A stretch of DNA of 64,000 bases, from positions 243,643 through 307,642 of the forward strand of contig CAJVGD010000025.1 of the NCBI GenBank assembly GCA_910890315.1, read 5' to 3'. The notes below the pieces were generated by a model that saw nothing but the letters and a program-made list of their open reading frames with translations, was not told the DNA's origin and did no database searches. Origin of the DNA: Serendipita indica DSM 11827. Lineage: Eukaryota; Basidiomycota; Agaricomycetes; Sebacinales; Serendipitaceae. Both the position numbers and the translations under genes were made by a program. Of this stretch, positions 44,194-55,939 are shown piece by piece. Numbering within the stretch: position 1 is the first letter of the stretch; every line of letters begins with the position of its first letter.

Positions 44194-44756
44194 GGTGGCT
44201 CTTGAAGAGAGTCTTGTTGCTCTACGAGATCTTATACCTCACGAGGCGAATCTGCGGGCGGCTGACGGCCCGTCGACATCTTCAGCTCCGTAGCTTTCTT
44301 TAAGAGATCTATAAGTGGTGTTAGAGACCGTCCAGCAGCTCGTTCTGCTCTATTTTCGTCCTCTGAATCTTCCGCTCATCCGCCGCCCGAGTTCACATGG
44401 ACTTCCCGGGCCGCTCAATGTGAGAGCCATCATTCTGCTTAGTGATTGAGATTTGGCCGAAATCCAACAACAGGCCGACGAGGTCGGAGGTCAACGAGCG
44501 GAATCAATGTTTCTCCACACACACCCTCAGAGATAGCACCGTTGGCAAGCATATTCCCAGAGAACTATTAGTACTCGCCTTTGTGATGTCTGCCTCCAGT
44601 CTACCCTTGCATCTTTCAAAGTTTCGCAAACTTTTATTAGTAATTATCTCATCATTTGTTCGATACCTAGGTTTAATTTGACAAACGAACCCAATATGAT
44701 TCGAAGCCCAAACGTTTGCCGAGTCAACACTTCCCCACACCTTGATTTCTACCAAA
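44194..44756. promoter_or_regulatory. Divergent spacer between polygalacturonase and ILV3
   Basis: About 560 bases between two divergent start codons. No frame with content. Both promoters must lie here; I see no clear TATA box for ILV3. Confidence 0.4.
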
Positions 44757-46865
44757 ATGCGCGCCGTCTTCCAAGGTCAGCGTCTGCGCCCAAAAGGGGC
44801 TCAATGGAGCGGAATTTCTACGAGAGTCGCAGTTGCTGCTCGTGGCTTTGCTTCGTCGAGTCAGCTGTTGTCGAAAGAGCCACTAAACCGATACAGCAAA
44901 ACGGTTACGCAGCCAAAAGACCAAGGAGCCAGTCAGGTAATCATTTCTATGTTTAAATTACTGCTTTAAATGTACTGAGCATCCGCAAGGCCATGTTATA
45001 CGCCACCGACGGAATCACCGAGGACGCTGATCTTCAGAAGCCTATGATTGGCGTCGGAAGTGTCTGGTACGAGGGGAATCCGTGTAACATGCATACATTG
45101 GATCTCGGGAGACGGATAAAACAGTCTATACAAAAGGCCGACTTGATTGGCTACCAATTTGGCACCGTCGGTGTCTCGGATGGTATCAGTATGGGCACGC
45201 GGGGGATGTCCTTCTCGTTACAGTCACGAGACTTGATTGCCGACCAGGTTGAGACAGCCGTTGGCGGGCATTGGTTGGACGGTGTCGCATGTGTCCCTGC
45301 GTGCGATAAAAACATGCCAGGTGTCCTTATAGCCAGTATGTATCCAATTCTTATAGAGCATATGGCTAACATGTTGTAGTGGGACGCCTAAACAGACCGG
45401 CTATCATGGTTTATGGCGGTACAATCCGACCTGGCTCCTGCGAGGGTGCACCTCAGCTCGACATCGTCTCCGCTTTCCAATCCTATGGACAATATCTGCA
45501 AGATGGTCAGACAGAGGATGCCGAAAAGTTCCGATATAATACTGTTCGCCATGCCTGTCCAGGCCCAGGTGCTTGTGGTGGAGTAAGCAATGTCTCTAGT
45601 CGTGACTACGTCGCTCATTAAGCGTAGATGTACACTGCGAACACGATGGCTTCCGCAGCAGAAGTCCTCGGTATGACACTCCCCGGCTCGTCATCCTTCC
45701 CAGCTACTAGCCCCGAAAAACTCTCCGAGTGCGACGCCGTCGGCGCGGCTATGCGCAATCTCCTCGAGCTCAACCTCCTTCCGCGTGACATTATGACACG
45801 CACGGCGTTTGAAAATGCCATGGCCCTTGTCATGATCCTCGGCGGCTCCACCAATGCCGTCTTGCATCTGATCGCCATCGCACACTCTGTCGGCGTCAAC
45901 TTGACTATTGACGACTTCCAAAGCGTCTCGGACCGCGTGCCTTTTATTGCGGACCTCAAGCCCAGTGGAAGATACGTGATGGAAGATGTATACAAGATTG
46001 GCGGTCTTCCAAGTACGCTTCAATCCGGTTATAATACTGAACTCATCGCCGCGCAGAAATTCTCGACTATCTCATGGACAATAAGGTCATCGACGGCAAC
46101 ACCATGACCGTCACCGGCAAGACGTTGGGCGAGAACTTGGAAAGATGGGTACACAAGCACGGTAAACTCGACTTTAAGAGTCAGGACGTGATTAGACCTC
46201 TCGAGAACCCAATCAAAGAGACTGGTCACATTCGGTACGCGGCTGCTTTCGGCGTGAACGAGATTCTGATATTTGCTAGTATCCTGCGTGGTAACCTCGC
46301 TCCAGGAGGAGCAGTTTCAAAGATTACAGGCAAGGAGGGACTCGCGTTCACGGGCAAGGCGCGTTGCTTTGACAGTGAAGACGAGATGGTCAAGGCGGTC
46401 GAGAGCGGCTCGATAAAGAAGGGAGAGAAGACTGTCGTCGTGTTGCGATATCTTGGTCCAAAGGGCGGACCAGGTATGCCGGAGATGCTCAAGCCAACGA
46501 GTTTGATCATGGGCGCTGGCTTGGGCAAGGACGTCGCTTGCTTGACCGACGGGAGGTTCTCTGGAGGGTAAGCTTTTCAAACCTTTGCTTCTTAAGGTGC
46601 TGATTCGCACAGGTCTCATGGGTTCGTCGTCGGGCATGTCGTTCCAGAGGCCCAAGTCGGTGGACCGATCGGTCTCGTCAAAGACGGGGATGTCATCTCT
46701 ATTGATGCCGTAAAGAACACGATCAATGTCGACGTCGACGAAGCAGAGATGAAGCGAAGGCGAGAGAGTTGGAAAGCTCCTCCGCTCAAAGTCTCACAGG
46801 GCACCCTGTACAAGTACATCAAAATAGTCGAGGATGCTAGCCAAGGCTGCGTGACCGATGCATAG
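44757..46865 (+). CDS. ILV3: Dihydroxy-acid dehydratase, mitochondrial
   Basis: Iron-sulphur enzyme that dehydrates dihydroxy acids to 2-keto acids in valine, isoleucine and leucine synthesis. Six exons, all junctions in frame. An Arg/Ser/Ala-rich presequence ([19 protein letters not shown]) precedes the mature start near [18 protein letters not shown]. Markers: [13 protein letters not shown] (a cluster cysteine), [24 protein letters not shown] (a second cluster cysteine), [16 protein letters not shown] (the third), [15 protein letters not shown], and the C-terminal [19 protein letters not shown], which holds the catalytic-serine region. The short intron after KIGGLP (gtacgc to gcgcag) rebuilds [10 protein letters not shown]. 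Full family length with intact ligands, so active enzyme is expected. Confidence 0.95.
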
Positions 46866-47048
46866 GGTGTAATCGTGCAATCTAGTTTTTTGCTCATATG
46901 TGCTGCGATCGAGATCATACGGATTCGCATTCAAGGGGATGCCTACTAATAACGTACGTACGCGCGACATGAGGCATAGGGAGTGCATGATCTTCACGTC
47001 GTAGCCGTACGGAAAACAGAATCACGGACAACAGATGTCATGACCTGT

Positions 47049-47850
47049 TCATGCCCTCGACGCCTCGATTCGCTTTCTCGCGAGTTGTCGGCGGTTGAGG
47101 CCCTGGTAGCTAACAACTGCATCTTTGTCTTTGTTTCGTTCAACAACCTCATCTTCGGCACCGACAATGACCTCGATGTGACATGGTGATCCTTGGTACG
47201 GATTGATACGACCATGGGCACGGTATGTGCGGCGACGGGTTTTCTAAATATTGTGAGGACAAGTATAATTATAGGAGAAATGGATCGTACTGGGGCTTGG
47301 TTGACGACAATGTTCTTGATGAACAAATCTCCCAACTCGAGATTCTTCGCATCCGCGTTCGATTCGGCATTTTTCAAGAGACCAAGAATGAATCGAACCG
47401 ACTTTTCTGGCCAACGACCTTGAACGGCACCAAATTGTTTTGCCTGCGAGGCGCGACCGACACCACCAGAGAAGCGGCGGAAAGGAATAACCTGCTTGTG
47501 CTCCTTGACGTCTGCGAGGTACTTGTATGCACGTTCCAGCTTCATTCCTGTGTGCAATATAACCGCATCAGCAATCGTGATCCAGCACGACATGCAGAAA
47601 GCTGACCGGTCAATGCAGCAGCCACCTCGCGCATATTCTTAAAGTGTGTTCGGAGGTATTCGCCACGAGCCATAGCGACTAGAATCAAAGCAAGGATTAG
47701 CATGCCTGTAGAGCCTCGCGCGAGCGTTATCACGTACCCTTCTCCTTGTTCGAAAGGAGGTGTCCCGACGAGTAGCGAACTGTGGAATACACAAGCAATT
47801 ATTAGATCTCTTGACACTCCCGGCGCATATTTGCAGAATTTCTGACCCAT
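47049..47850 (-). CDS. RPL17: 60S ribosomal protein L17 (uL22)
   Basis: Large-subunit ribosomal protein lining the exit tunnel. The first exon is only ATG G (47850-47847), followed by a roughly 70-nt intron; the second starts TTCGCTAC, giving [15 protein letters not shown]. Further exons give [20 protein letters not shown], then [55 protein letters not shown] and [12 protein letters not shown] last intron joins [20 protein letters not shown] and [14 protein letters not shown], ending [10 protein letters not shown]. This is a complete protein of the normal length, near 185 residues. Very short first exons are common in ribosomal protein genes. Confidence 0.93.
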
Positions 47851-48076
47851 TTTTTGGAGTGATTGAAGGTGTTAGGGTATCGGTTTGATGTTTGGGCCAA
47901 ACACGCCTGGAATGGCAATGGCCGGTACGTATCAAAACTTACACATAGGATGTTTTCTGGTCTGATTTATGTCAATATCTTGAGCTATAAGTTCACAGAG
48001 ACCATCCCATGAGACGTCAAAAACCAAGCCACTCATGCAGAAAGTAAAGGTGGCAACGGTCTTCATAATCGATGGA

Positions 48077-49667
48077 TTATGACAAAGATGCTCCAACAAA
48101 CGACGGTGACATGCAAACGCCCTCCTTTGTCCGGATCCGATGCACGCTCTTGGTGGCGGGGTCTATCCAAGCCGCCTCGTGTGACTCCAAAGTAATAAAC
48201 CCTAATGGACTCAGTTTCTCGAAACAAATTACAATCTTCGGACCCACCTGGCTGAATCGTCTCAAAGATCTTCTTCTTTGGGTTTAGCTGAGAGACAGGC
48301 TCCTTGTCTACGACTTGGTGAGAAGAGGACTCGAGAGAGGATGGATTATACCTTCATATCCCTCGAAATAGACGCGCTCACCAACCTTGACACCCGCAGG
48401 CGGTTCCACCAGCTCAATGCCACCCTCTTTGCCCTCTTTTGATGTAGCCTGAGAAACCTCAGTTGAGTTTTGGTAGTAGATAGTCGACCTACACAGAGAA
48501 CCATGGCATGGCTCTTAATACCTCTCATGTTCGCAGGCTTGAGGTTGCACTGAACTTACTTAGCCCTGTCATCGCCAAGAGATTATCCACTTACGACTGC
48601 TACGATATATCTATCTCGCATCCTTTCGATTGGAATATAGTTGACCAGACCAGAGATGACCGTACGAGGTCCTTCCGGCTCTCCGAGATCAATTTGCTGG
48701 GATTATACAGTCAGTGAATGCATGAGAAAAAGACCAAACAGACCTCGACGTATAGGCCATCCGCGTCGGGATGTACCTTGACTAGGAGAGGTCAATTAGA
48801 TCATCGGCGAAGTAAGTAAGGAGAATACGCACTGTCCACAATGTGTCCCACTCGAAGGTCGATCATAGAAGGTATAGGATCTCCCGAATCTGCAGCTGCC
48901 GCACCTCCGCCAGATGCCTTGCTCCCCTCTCCTTTCTTCCCTGATGCGGCCGGTGCAGCCTCCTTCTTGGCCTTTTCTTTCTTTTCCTTCTTACCACTTG
49001 ACGTTGCCGGTTGCTCAGTCGCTGTCGATGTCTCTTCGGCCGCTGCCACCTTCTTGCCCTTGTCTGCCGCGGGTACCGCCTCCGTGGATGCGCCAGCGGC
49101 TGCCTCTGGTGCCTTTTCCTTCTTCTTCTTTACGGGAGCTTCGACTTTGCGTTCCTGTTTGGGTGCACCTTCGAGGTCGAATGTGACCAGGGAAGGCGCG
49201 TTTGGTGCCGCACGAACAGTTGGATCATGCTGTACGTGATCAAAATAGCGTGTTAGAGCTGGCACGGAATAATACTCTTGTGGACTAAGTTTCGACTGCA
49301 AACGATGAGCAATTTCCCAAGTCTGAAGGAGTAAACATACGATGATGGGATGTAGGACGCCATATACCGCAGTATCTGCAGCTGTTATACTGTTTCCAAC
49401 TAAATATGTTCGCGAAACGAGATCAGCGTTGAGGGACTATGAGTCAGGCAGCACTATATCAACGATCCGGTATCGGAATGATGATATCAAGCTTACTTGG
49501 AGCGTACTATTCGAAGCAAAGCTCGCATCAGATGCCTTGGAGATCCACGAGGTCACATCCTTTTTCTCCGCGTCCGTTTGTCCAAGGTGGCTTTCGTCTT
49601 TTGACGACGCGGCGACAAAATCGCGCACAGAATCCGGTAAATTGGCGTATAGCGATGTCGTCGACAT
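48077..49667 (-). CDS. ARC1: tRNA-aminoacylation cofactor (ARC1/AIMP1-like)
   Basis: Binds tRNA and delivers it to aminoacyl-tRNA synthetases. Order of parts: a GST-C-like N-terminal domain (LYANLPDSVRDFVAASSKDE, LVGNSITAADTAVYGVLHPI, YYSVPALTRYFDHVQHD). A Lys/Ala-rich linker of about 90 residues follows (repeats like KKEKKEKAKKE). Then comes the EMAPII/Arc1 tRNA-binding OB domain: MIDLRVGHIVD, HPDADGLYVE, GEPEGPRTVISGLV, NMRGIKSHAMVLC, GIELVEPPAGVKVGERV, LNPKKKIFETIQPG, ending RIRTKEGVCMSPSFVGASLS. Several introns of normal size. I start at 49667 (MSTTSLYANL). An in-frame ATG at 49721 would add 18 residues rich in Phe/Arg/Thr, a possible mitochondrial leader, but lies only 18 bases from the divergent neighbour's start codon. 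Confidence 0.87.
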
Positions 49668-49739
49668 TATTCTTGTGAATTTCGGTGTAAACGCGAGTGG
49701 TCGCACGAGGAAAGATGCCATCGCCACTTGCTCTCGGCC

Positions 49740-51141
49740 ATGTCCAAGCCGTCGACGCTATCGTTGCCAGTGATCGACCTCATATCATGGATAGATCGTT
49801 CTAATCACACGGAAGAGGAGAGAACGCAGGCGTCAAAGGGATTGCATGAGGCTTGTCTCCGCTATGGATTCTTCTACCTCAGACTCGACGGATTCGCAAC
49901 TGACTCGGAGATGCAAGAACTCGCAGATCTAGGGAGGACTTTCTTTCATCTGGAACAGTCCAAAAAGGACGAAATACGACTGGCGAACGAGGACGGCGCA
50001 AGAGGTCAAGCCCTCTCTATTTCTTCGGCCAAGCTGACGACCATGATAGGGTATCAACGGCTCAAGGAGAACGTGACAATGGGGAAAGCAGACAATCACG
50101 AAGGGATCGATTTCTACAAGCCAGTCGCGAACCCAGACAAGACAAAGCCGCTATGGGGGACGAATCAATGGACGAGCCATATACCGGGATTTAGGGAGAA
50201 ATTCGAGGACTGGATTGATAAGATGCAGGTCCTAGGGATGATTGTCATGGAGGCGTGCGTGCTATCTGCGGGCCGCTCAGGCACTCGCTGAGTGTTGGCC
50301 TAGGATGGCAATGGGTCTTGGGATGACGCAGACAGAATGGGAAGATCTTCGAAGCAAAGTAGATGATTCTTTTTGGGTCATGCGAATCATTGGTCTGTGC
50401 AAACCTGGCTCGCATGATATCCTGTATTGACCTGGTACAGGCTATCCACCACTTCCTTCTACACACGACGGTTTTTCTTGCGGAGCACACAGGTATTTTC
50501 TAATCTCACAGGGAGCGTGAAGCCGATCATTGTCACAGGGACTACGGATGCCTAACGTTCGCCATCGATTACAGCATTGATCAAGCTGACAATGCTTAGC
50601 TTCCTGTATGCAGATCCAACACCCTCTGCCCTCCAAGTATTTCTGGGGCCGGATACGGACGTCGCTCAGAGTGCCATTGACGCTTCTCTGGCACTGCCTC
50701 CAGAACAAGGTACTGATTCGTCATAATCTTCTTGATTCTCATACTATATAGGCGATACAGAAGGTGTCTGGATCAATGCTGATCCGCTCCCTGGTGCCGT
50801 GGTCTGCAATATCGGGGAGATGTGGGAGACATGGACTGCAGGACTGTACCGTTCTACATTGCACCGTGTTATTCACCGCTCGTCAAACTACAGAGTCTCG
50901 TTAGTCTTCCCTTGAGCTTCGGACTTGTGCTGACCTTAATAGAGTACCATTCTTCTTCGAACCGAATTTCGATGCGGTAGTCAAACCCCTCGAAGCAGCT
51001 TTGCGCATTCATAACGTAACAAGGTCGAGCTCGAGTAAGCCTCTGGCGGGCAGGTTTCCACCAATCATATATGGCGAGTTTCTTAAGAGCAAAGTCGGGG
51101 CCAATTTCACGGAAGACAGCCAGCCAAGGGAAAGATATTAG
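49740..51141 (+). CDS. 2-oxoglutarate/Fe(II)-dependent oxygenase (isopenicillin N synthase-like)
   Basis: Non-haem iron oxygenase; substrate unknown. Seven exons with short introns. N-terminal DIOX_N part: LSLPVIDLISWIDRS, GLHEACLRYGFFYLRLDGF, LEQSKKDEIRLANEDGARGY. The C-terminal barrel has the iron-binding H-x-D in GAHRDYGCLTFLYADP (the codons are split by two introns) and the distal His in RSTLHRVIHRSS. The 2-oxoglutarate-binding R-x-S is in YRVSVPFFFEPNF. VWINADPLPGAVVCNIGEM is typical of this family. It ends GEFLKSKVGAN to PRERY. All metal and cosubstrate ligands are present. It is head-to-head with the ARC1-like gene and convergent with methyltransferase C (about 105 bases apart); whether the last pairing has meaning is open. 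Confidence 0.88.
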
Positions 51142-51226
51142 TTCATATTTCTACTTTAGGTACAGAATTCCATGGATCAATCAGCGTTATATCCGTTTGA
51201 GTGGGACGAACTTAAGTATACAGATG

Positions 51227-51243
51227 GAGAGAGAGAGAGAGAA
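51227..51243. repeat. GA microsatellite
   Basis: A run of seven to eight GA units followed by aaa, in the gap between the convergent oxygenase and methyltransferase C genes. Confidence 0.8.
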
Positions 51244-51245
51244 AA

Positions 51246-53124
51246 TTATAAGGCTTGACTCTGCAACCATGCCCTCTCGACGTGAGCGGTTGGTAGTTTG
51301 CCCCACGTTGCCATCCTTCTTTGCTCAGCAGCTACTGCGTCGGCCTTATTGTAGAACATCTCGAACGCTGGATAACTGTTCTGGTTACGCGGTCGTGCCT
51401 CCATTTTTAGTAGAGGATCAGAGCCAGAAGTCGAGTCGTCGTGGCGTCGTCGAGCAAAGTTGAAATGAAACCGCACCCACGATTTACAGCGCGATGTGTT
51501 CAGTTCTGCAAGGGTTGAGGTGAGATATCGAGTAAGTATAACGCAAAAAGGCAAACCGTTTTCAGTTTCTTGGGACCATGTATTGAGTACATCTTGTGTC
51601 AAGCCATATCGAAGAAGAATGGAATGAAATGCACGGTGGATGCTCATAAGGGATTGGCGCATGAGTAGTCCGCCATATTGTAGTTGCTGTGTCTGTGAGA
51701 TGTTATTTCCTGGGGAAGTGTTGGCTAGAAACGATGGACGACAAGGGAATGTACCTCGAGCCCATGGGCCAATGGGAATGAAGTAGCTCCCGCTGACGAT
51801 TGAGGCCGGATCACAGTGCGGTTGGTCCCATAATCCCGTAGATAGAACATTCTGGGCGCGATCCAGGCTCGCTCCTGAAAGCTTATTGCCTTGACTCGCT
51901 TCTATACGGTTTCGATTAGGTGACATCGGGATAAAGATGCATTCACTCACCCCAATATATTCGATTCAACCAAGAACCATCTTCACTTGTAGCAGTCGCA
52001 TCAGCCTCGTCTCCTTCAAGTCTCCGTAGCCGTGCGATCGTATTCACGTCGCTCATAAATGCGAGCCACCCGTCGATGACAATCATGATTCCACCCGGTT
52101 TGAGACACAGCTGCAGGTCGAGCAGAGCTTTGTCAATGTCATTGATGCCACCCATAACACAGCGCATGTGGACGAGATCGAATTGACCATGAAAGTGTGC
52201 GAGACCGAAGTTAATGTCGTCGATCTCGATCTGAAGATTGGATGGGAAGCCGGCACTGTCAACTGGCGTTGGCGCAAGGTCGACACCTGTGACAAGAGTA
52301 TCTGTAAACTCTTGGTGAGTTGCCTATATCAGAAGTAGGTTCGAGACTAACGAGGGAAGCGTTCGGCCATTTCAATTGCCCAGCTCCCAGTGCCACATCC
52401 TACGTCGAGTATACGCTTTGGCTCGCCTTCGGCGGGTGCAAGATGTGCTTCGACTTGTTCTGGACATGGATACAATCCACCAAGGCCAATGATGTGTGCC
52501 AGATGCTGCTTATTCCTGTGTTTGTCTGTAAATGTTCGCCTTGGGGAAAGCGCAGGACTCACAAACGGTGCCACTCGGTATCGTCTACAAAGGCATTCAG
52601 TGAGGTCCAGGTGTAAAAGATGACTACGACGAACCAGAGGGCAGCATGTATGTCTCGTTTATGCTATTCCATACTCTACTGGCATCGGTCACTCGTTCTA
52701 TTTGCGACGACCGTACATACCGACCGTGCATCTCCTTGACGAACAGTCGCACATCTCTTGTGGAATTGTATGAGTGGAATGATCCTCCATCGTCTTGACT
52801 TCCTCCACCCTCGCTCTCTTGACGTCTGGACATTGCTAGTGCACTGGTGTGTGCGTGACTGAGGGTTCGCCGATCGCCGCTTGAGCTGAATCCGAAAATA
52901 CTCTGTTCATATTTTGCCCTATTCTCTTGACTCTTTATATCACTTTCACCGCGTGGTTCTGGCCAGACGGCCGAATCGGTCGGTTGTGAAGACGTGGTTG
53001 CGTCGAGACCGGGAGCAGACATTACGATTCGTCGAGTGACAGGATCGTGAGAGGCTCCGACGTTACTTGGGACACTGTCCTCCTGCTTGGCAGGCATATC
53101 CAGAGGATCTATACGCTTGGCCAT
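51246..53124 (-). CDS. Class I SAM-dependent methyltransferase (UMTA/LaeA-like), copy C
   Basis: Same family as copies A and B, substrate unknown. The start at 53124 gives a long N-terminus (MAKRIDPLDMPAKQED), shared with copy E (MAKRPDRADTP). The markers are YNSTRDVRLFVKEMHGR; NSINETYMLPS; DDTEWHRL; NKQHLAHIIGLGGLYPCPEQ; motif I LDVGCGTGSWAIEMAERFP; GVDLAPTPVD; KPGGIMIVIDGW; GSYFIPIGPWARG; and the C-terminal RAWLQSQAL. The intron positions match those of A and B. It has the shared C/D/E promoter block at 53204-53236. No lesion seen. Neighbours (oxygenase, kinase) do not fix the substrate. Confidence 0.82.
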
Positions 53125-53203
53125 CGATAGCTTGAGGACGAGACACTAGCGCGGCATGAGCAGGTGCTTATGTACCCAAAAACCTGAGTTCTTGTCTTGA
53201 TTC

Positions 53204-53236
53204 GGCGGCGCAGGACATAAATCCGGTACCTGGTCG
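53204..53236 (-). promoter_or_regulatory. Conserved promoter block before methyltransferase C
   Basis: Plus-strand words ggcggcgcaggacataa and tccggtacctggtcg occur in this order here and before copies D and E, always about 75-115 bases upstream of the ATG (or its remnant). A second shared word, tgtacccaaa, lies between block and ATG in C and E. This block is absent before copies A and B. Confidence 0.65.
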
Positions 53237-54275
53237 TGACTAACATGCGACCAAATATAGTATAGACGATCCACTAGAAGGCTGGATTACGTTTGAGCCA
53301 TTGGGGCACACGCTATTTTGTACTCTTTATCGATACGACAATGATATGCCCCCATGTTGCTGCTGTCCGCTGTCGCTGTAGGCCATTTTACAACCCATCT
53401 TGCAAATCCTGTTGAGCTGGCTGAACATCTAGTAAGTCGGAGCCAGGATCGGAATGGAGAGTACCATTTCGAAATTCATAGCGAATAAGATAACGAATCG
53501 AGCTCACAGTAAGCAACCCAACATTAGACGAGCTACAGTATGGACAGCTAGACAGAAATCACTATCGAGTTGACTTGTGAGAAGCATGGGTAGCATCGGG
53601 TCGAATGACCGGGAGCTTTTGATTGCGTACAACGTACAGTTACTGTATACGAGGGATAGCCACCGTTATGTATGAAAATCCACATACTCGCCTCGTCTTT
53701 AGTACGACGAGTTGTTACCAAACACGGTTGGCAAATAGCCGGACAAACAAAGCTACTGCTTATTCGCAGACAAGGTCGAAGTTAGTATCGCGAGTTGACT
53801 TATTATAGACCTCGTGACTACATCTTGGTAGGTCAATGTCTCTAATCAAGCCCTTTCTATACGTGTTAGACTAGCATGTCATCACAAGGTAGCATTCAAG
53901 GAGGCTAAATACACTAAGACATAGACTAGAACTCGAACGATACCCAAGTCCTGAGAGCCGACCCTCAAGCCAGCGACCAACAAAAGGAAATTACTTACCT
54001 TGAAGCCAAAGACTCGAACTTGAACTTGAGACTGAAAACTATAACTGAAGCCGAAACTGTAACTAAAGTCGAAAGTTGTAACTGAACTCGTAGCCGTCTA
54101 GACATAACGAACCCGTGACAAGCGTAAGGAGCAATCCAAGAGTGCAGAACTACTCGGACGCCTTCGCTATCACATATGTACATATCGATAAAGAACAAGC
54201 CATAAAAACCAACTCGAACCAGTGATACAATTACAAGCTCGATATCGAGCGTCCAAGAAAAAGGGTATCATATCC
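53237..54275. other. Repeat-bearing spacer
   Basis: About 1 kb with no supported gene between methyltransferase C and the kinase. It includes the degenerate short repeat at about 54000-54092. The open frame at 53995-54198 on the minus strand is made by that repeat and has no family features. Confidence 0.45.
54000..54092. repeat. Degenerate short tandem repeat
   Basis: Words such as ttgaagccaaagactcgaac, aactgaagccgaaactgtaa and ctaaagtcgaaagttgtaac follow each other with a period near 17-18 bases, all variants of aactgaagccgaaa. It looks like a decayed minisatellite. Confidence 0.5.
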
Positions 54276-55939
54276 TCATTTGGGAGAGAGATCGGGATGT
54301 TGGTAGTAGAACGCTACATCTTCGGCGCACTCGCTAGTCTCAATCGTGACCGTTGCGAATCCGTGCGACGCTAGTACCTCGCCCGCCACATACTTTAATG
54401 TGCAAGTGTGCCCGGTTTTCGGATCACGCACTAATGCACGGGGCAAAGGCGGAGGCTGTAGCCTTCCATCCCGCAGTCTCTCCCAAAAGTCGGAACTATC
54501 CCATTGTAAGTGCCCAATAGAAATACCAACGGATACGCACATTTCAAAGAACCACTCCGTGTTCATGGCATTACGGAGGGTCCATCGGGCCTCACTGTCT
54601 CGTAGCAGGAGGCCTCTGATCAGCGTATAGAGGTTTATAGAGAGATTCTCTGTAGAAGACATGGTAAGTGGTCTATGAGCCACATTGCCAACGACCGTGT
54701 CTTCATCATCGCCCTTTTGGCGAAATGGGTGCTACCCTCGGTGTCAGCACCCAACAAAGCCCCAGACCCAAAGTACATACTATTCCGGTCGCAAGCCTGA
54801 ACAAGATAACCCCAAGGGCCCACACATCACCCTCGGGGCCCTGGACACCCAGCAGATGGGCCTCTGGTGGGATATACCCAAGAGTGCCTACTCCGCGAAA
54901 GTGATCCCGACCGGGTCTCAATGGCTTTGGCTCGTAGTTGACATTTGAAATGCTCTCTACGAGACCAAAGTCCGCGATCTGGGCATGTCCATCCCGGGTC
55001 AGCAGGATGTTGCTCGGTTTAAGATCGCGGTGAACATATCCCAATTCGTCGTGCAGATAACGCACGCCGCAGATCTGTTTTCGCGTTTAGATCTCTACAA
55101 CGGTATTCACACTTAATAAATGCTCACAAGTTCCCCAAAGTAGAACCGCAGGTCGTCCTCGTCGAGGCAGCGTATTGCCGCCATGTCCGTCACACACAGT
55201 TCCTAAACTGTGTGAGTCGGGACTCCCCCAGTACCCATTATAGACGCTCACCGTAACAAGTACGATACACTCCGGAGTCAAGAAGGCCCCAAGCAGGTGC
55301 AAAAGGCCCAGAATTGCCGAACTGCCTGCCTGGCCGCCAACTCGAGCTTTAGCCTCGGAGATACACACACCCACTTCGCGCTCTCTCCATAGCGAGTCTT
55401 TGACTCTTTGGGCTTTGTCTGAACGGGGGATTAACTTGATCGCAAGGACCTTCCCAGTATCAGTATGCCGCCCTCTGTAGACATGCCCGAATCCGCCTCT
55501 GCCGATCAGTTCGGCTGCGCAGGGATTCCATGGAGAGTTTTCGCGGTGGTGGGCGATCATCCGCAGCTTGGCCAGTGTGTGCACGTCCACCGGAAGCGAC
55601 TCCTCTTATGAAGCCGACTCTTCCGTTCCTCGACGAGCCATTAGATGCATGGTCATCGTTGCTCATAGCCCCCATGTCCTCAAGATGCGAGAATACCGGA
55701 CTCTCCGAGTCAGACTCGAAGAGATCCGGGGTAGGCGGATGGGTATATTCGACATCAGGGGACGAAGAGGGGGTTGGATCTCTTGCCCCTGAATGCCGAG
55801 AATCTGCTAATTCTGCATGTTTTCCCTCTGTTTGCTCGCTGGCTCCACGAGGTGACCACTCTTGCGAGCGGGTCGACTCGGGATATACACTGGTGGTCTG
55901 ACGACCGGTCCAGTTTGTGCTCGAATGACGTTCACTCAT
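54276..55939 (-). CDS. Protein kinase with Ser-rich N-terminus
   Basis: Eukaryotic protein kinase, probably Ser/Thr. The N-terminal 120 residues are polar and likely disordered (MSERHSSTNWTGRQTTS). Kinase core: glycine loop ELIGRGGFGHVYRG; AIKLI with the ATP-binding Lys; catalytic loop YVHRDLKPSNILL; DFG in IADFGLVES; then GTLGYIPPEAHLLG and GDVWALGVILFRLATG. The C-terminal lobe ends with WFFEMCVSVGISIGHLQWD and AFYYQHPDLSPK. All catalytic residues are present. The join between the N-terminal part and the kinase domain needs a frame change near 55600-55700. An intron from gtattctcg to cataagag fits in phase; a one-base consensus error near 55590 is the alternative. Family within the kinases not recognised; neighbours are methyltransferases. 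Confidence 0.75.

Noticed and set aside
53623-54198. Small open frames (61 and 67 codons) between methyltransferase C and the kinase
   Set aside because: One comes from the degenerate repeat, the other has no start context or recognisable content.
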